Part shown: one piece after another, positions 61,919 through 64,000 of the stretch
Numbering within the stretch: position 1 is the first letter of the stretch
Layout of the letters: each line of letters begins with the position of its first letter
Source of the DNA: Citrobacter sp. On2M
Lineage (GTDB): Bacteria > Pseudomonadota > Gammaproteobacteria > Enterobacterales > Enterobacteriaceae
Assembly (NCBI RefSeq): GCF_018035235.1
Contig: NZ_WPCV01000004.1
Span: 1,488,001-1,552,000, forward strand
Direction of reading: 5' to 3'
DNA length: 64,000 nucleotides
Made by a program: the position numbers and the translations under genes
The notes under the pieces: generated by a model
Seen by the model: only the letters and a program-made list of their open reading frames with translations
Databases searched by the model: none
What the model was told of the DNA's origin: nothing

Positions 61919-62789
61919 TTTGCGCCTCCGCTCGATCCTTTTGCGTTCTATTAGCGGTACAAATCGTATGCCATGGGCCGCCAGTTACCCACGATGAAAG
62001 CTCATGGCGAACGGTAGAAAGTTGATATCTCCCACTCGCCCACGGAACCTCTGTTTTCAGTTCGATGTATCTTCCAATTGAAAGAAGAGATGAATATTGC
62101 GTCTGGAACATTACTCCGCCAGCAGCAAATACCGGGTAACCAATAAGTCCGTATTCGCTGGATATAAACGGAACAACATCATCTCGCTGCACATTTGAAG
62201 GCCAGAATTCAGCCTTGCCAGGAGGCGTTACACTCATTGCAAGACCATACCCTGAGCAAACCTGATGAAGCTGATCGAACACACTTCCTTCAAAGTGAGG
62301 GCTCCCTGAGGTGGTCATTCCATTTACTCCATCACCGAATACAGCTTCATATCCAGCGGCGGTGCAAATAGCGTTAATGACATCCGTCAGGCTTTGCGAT
62401 CCTTTGGCAGTAAAGGGGCTAACCGCTTTATTTCTCAACTCTGCATCTGCTATTGCAGTGATGGAAAGGCAACTGTCGGGGGCTTGGTTCATATTCGCTA
62501 TGGAGGCTGTCATACCGCCATAAAACACAAGAGTATCGTCAGCATATATCCCGATATCGATATTCTGATCAGGAGACATATTCCCATTCGCTCTTCCTGA
62601 TAACTCGGCAATTCTTTCCAGACTAAGCCCGTAAAGAGATACCTCTGCAGATGTTCCAGTTCTTCCAATCACGCCATTTAGCGATACGGTTGCCTTGATA
62701 TTGCTGATGGTGATTTTGTCATTGCCTGCTTTATCGAATGCGCCGGCTTTATTTTTGAATTCGAACCGGAGAGTGTGTTGCTTATACAA
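61905..62789 (-). CDS. Baseplate hub protein
   Basis: 294 residues, overlapping the spike start by 14 bp. Beta-rich N-terminus (FKNKAGAFDKAGNDKITISNI), FYGGMTASIANMNQAPDSCLSITAIADAE and a middle SLTDVINAICTAAGYEAVFG resemble hub proteins of the gp27/gpD (late-control D) type. Ends with a charged QSANR. Family level only. Confidence 0.7.
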   Translation of the reverse strand: MYKQHTLRFEFKNKAGAFDKAGNDKITISNIKATVSLNGVIGRTGTSAEVSLYGLSLERIAELSGRANGNMSPDQNIDIGIYADDTLVFYGGMTASIANMNQAPDSCLSITAIADAELRNKAVSPFTAKGSQSLTDVINAICTAAGYEAVFGDGVNGMTTSGSPHFEGSVFDQLHQVCSGYGLAMSVTPPGKAEFWPSNVQRDDVVPFISSEYGLIGYPVFAAGGVMFQTQYSSLLSIGRYIELKTEVPWASGRYQLSTVRHELSSWVTGGPWHTICTANRTQKDRAEAQSANR

Positions 62790-63084
62790 GCTCGGCCTCC
62801 TCTATGTAGTAGAGGATGTAACGACTTCCCAAACCTTCATAAGATGGGTCGTTTTGTCCGTCGTTATCGATAAACACCAGATCACCCTTAAATCCGAGGT
62901 ACGAATACCCGACCATTTTGTTTCCATAAAGACACGGAACGCCTTGCATAATTGGGTAGCCATTCACCGTTAAATCCATATACATGAAGCTTTCACGCTG
63001 GATGAGGCGAATAATGCACAACTGACCGGCAAGGTTAATGGACAGGATTTGAGATTTTTTTGGCTCTATAGCAATCGTCTGCAT
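62782..63084 (-). CDS. Putative baseplate plug protein
   Basis: 100 residues, all beta-like (QILSINLAGQLCIIRLIQRESFMYMDLTVNG, then YSYLGFKGDLVFIDNDGQNDPSYEGLGSRYILYY by features). Small protein between Dit-like and hub genes, matching the plug (Pam3 gp18-type) position. It overlaps the hub start by 8 bp. Moderate confidence in family. Confidence 0.6.
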   Translation of the reverse strand: MQTIAIEPKKSQILSINLAGQLCIIRLIQRESFMYMDLTVNGYPIMQGVPCLYGNKMVGYSYLGFKGDLVFIDNDGQNDPSYEGLGSRYILYYIEEAELV

Positions 63085-63086
63085 GG

Positions 63087-63917
63087 TTATTTACTCGATG
63101 CACCAGTTATGTTTTTGCTGATGTTCCCTGCAAGCTCGGCGGCCTTTTCGGTTGCACTATTCGCCACATTAAGAACGGGCTCGGAAACTGTTTCGAGAGC
63201 GCTTTTAAACCCGGTCGTAATTGCGCCAGTGGCGCTGTCTGATAAGTCTCCAAGTGATTTTTTTAGTGATGACCATGACTTGCCTAACTGGTCTACCGTT
63301 GATGGAGTAGATCCTGCATTTTTCTGGAATCCGCCAGTCCCGGTTACTCCCTGGCTTATCTCGTCATCAGTTGGCCTGGCGTTTGTCTGTGCTCCGGAAA
63401 GCGTCACCTCCATCTGCTGCATAACTTCCTGGAATATCAGAAACACCGTAAGCATTGACACTCCGCGCTGTGAGGTGACTTCGTAGTCGTGATCTACAAG
63501 GTCATAGCTCTGAAGCGTTTCTTTCGGCGTCTCAATGTCGTAGGTCTCGGTCGCAGCCAACATCTCTTTGATGGTGTTTAGCGTTGAGCTTTGGCTGGTG
63601 AATGTCAGGTCAAAAATATTAGGAATAGATCCGGTAAAACCTGAAAGTCCGGTGATGATGACTGAGCATCGAATGATGGCTGGTTCTTTAACCTTGTTTA
63701 TAGACTGATACTGACCTTTTTCCACCGGTGCGTTTGTTATCTGCGCCCTTCCGCCTGGCTGAATAGATGCCATGCCGCTGAACTCAAGCGCCACTGCGTT
63801 GGTCTTGCTGTTGCGGATCACATACTGAGGATGGAGAACGCTGTCGATTATGGAAAGCGGAGATCCGCCACCGATCGCGTTGAATATGTCTGCTGTGTTG
63901 AGGCTGAGAATGCTCAT
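63087..63917 (-). CDS. Dit-like phage tail/baseplate protein
   Basis: 276 residues from ATG with CGGAGAACCG just upstream. The first about 180 residues are beta-rich (PQYVIRNSKTNAVALEFSGM, IIRCSVIITGLSG, EVTSQRGVSMLTVFLIFQEVM) like Dit-type N-domains; the rest is a Gly/Ser/Thr and Ala-rich helical tail. First phage gene after the terminator at 63931. Fits a tail-tube-to-baseplate adaptor; not certain. Confidence 0.6.
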   Translation of the reverse strand: MSILSLNTADIFNAIGGGSPLSIIDSVLHPQYVIRNSKTNAVALEFSGMASIQPGGRAQITNAPVEKGQYQSINKVKEPAIIRCSVIITGLSGFTGSIPNIFDLTFTSQSSTLNTIKEMLAATETYDIETPKETLQSYDLVDHDYEVTSQRGVSMLTVFLIFQEVMQQMEVTLSGAQTNARPTDDEISQGVTGTGGFQKNAGSTPSTVDQLGKSWSSLKKSLGDLSDSATGAITTGFKSALETVSEPVLNVANSATEKAAELAGNISKNITGASSK

Positions 63918-63930
63918 CGGTTCTCCGGGC

Positions 63931-63958
63931 AATAAAAAACCCCGCCGGAGCGAGGTTT
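63931..63958 (-). terminator. Phage terminator before the Dit-like gene
   Basis: Minus strand CCTCGC-TCCG-GCGGGG then TTTTTTATT; one G-T pair in the stem. It ends the upstream transcript from beyond the window and lies 14 bp before the Dit-like start. Confidence 0.85.
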
Positions 63959-63978
63959 GGGTATTAGTTCTAAGCTTG

Positions 63979-64000
63979 TTATTTGATGATAAACTTCTCA
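63979..64000 (-). CDS. Possible 3' end of the upstream phage gene
   Basis: Minus strand codons give EKFIIK then TAA (63979-63981), 20 bp before the terminator stem. Likely the end of the next phage gene, such as tape measure, cut by the window. Too short to be sure of the frame. Confidence 0.3.

Larger units (their letters stand above)
57308..64000. mobile_element. Contractile-tail prophage, one end (partial)
   Basis: From about 57.3 kb the host order (yedF to yedK/fliE) stops and minus-strand phage genes run to the window end: small zinc-ribbon protein, Tfa, tail fibre, DUF2612 protein, baseplate J, wedge protein, Gp138-like spike, hub, plug and Dit-like protein. Base composition is visibly more AT-rich than the flagellar genes. 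The order fits phiP27/ST64B-type myovirus prophages. Sheath, tube, tape measure, head and integrase genes are outside the window, so a tail-only (tailocin) element cannot be excluded. Left boundary is estimated. Confidence 0.85.

Overview
The window is enterobacterial chromosome with most of one flagellar/chemotaxis region (flhE-flhA-flhB-cheZYBR-tap-tar ... cheW-cheA-motB-motA-flhC-flhD, later fliZ-fliA-fliC-fliD-fliS-fliT). Gene order and protein sequences are close to Escherichia and Salmonella. The mix of features points to Citrobacter (C. freundii group most likely, an inference): tap is present beside tar, as in E. coli but not in Salmonella; a PBP2 paralogue lies beside flhE, as in Salmonella; and FliD is Salmonella-like.

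Layout. 1-320: 3' end of a PBP2-like transpeptidase. 0.3-3.0 kb: a rhamnogalacturonide hydrolase/GPH transporter pair with a KdgR-type box upstream. 3.3-13.4 kb: flagellar export genes and the tar (meche) operon. 13.8-15.0 kb: a dicarboxylate/amino-acid:cation symporter with a perfect CRP site, inserted between the meche and mocha operons. 15.1-20.6 kb: cheW, cheA (with a hexanucleotide-encoded Ala-Glu linker), motB, motA, flhC, flhD. 20.6-35.8 kb: uspC, otsA/otsB (trehalose), araH/araG/araF (arabinose ABC importer), a DJ-1 protein, ftnB, yecJ, an MFS gene with an apparent internal deletion, an RpiB-like isomerase, yecR, ftnA, yecH, tyrP, yecA. 36.0-39.1 kb: an accessory cassette (LolA-like, SRPBCC, Tat-exported transglutaminase-like, MerT-like, MerP-like) next to the tRNA cluster leuZ-cysT-glyW. 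39.8-48.6 kb: pgsA, uvrC, uvrY, yecF, sdiA, the cystine importer genes yecC/yecS/fliY with dcyD, and fliZ. 48.7-57.2 kb: fliA, fliC, fliD, fliS, fliT, amyA, yedD, yedE, yedF.

57.3 kb to the end: one end of a prophage on the minus strand. It holds a small zinc-ribbon protein, tail-fibre assembly protein, tail fibre, DUF2612 protein, baseplate J, wedge protein, Gp138-type spike, hub, plug and a Dit-like protein. This is the baseplate order of contractile-tailed phages of the phiP27/ST64B kind. The rest of the prophage lies outside the window.

The flagellar genes form the expected hierarchy. FlhDC (CRP site in a long leader) activates class 2 genes. FliA (sigma28) drives tar, fliC and fliD from promoters that can be read directly (TAAA-type -35, 11-bp spacer, GCCGAT-type -10). 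The most interesting non-core items are the MerTP/transglutaminase cassette, the KdgR-box pectin pair, the symporter splitting the che operons, the CheA Ala-Glu microsatellite, the deleted MFS transporter, and the prophage-end zinc-ribbon protein.
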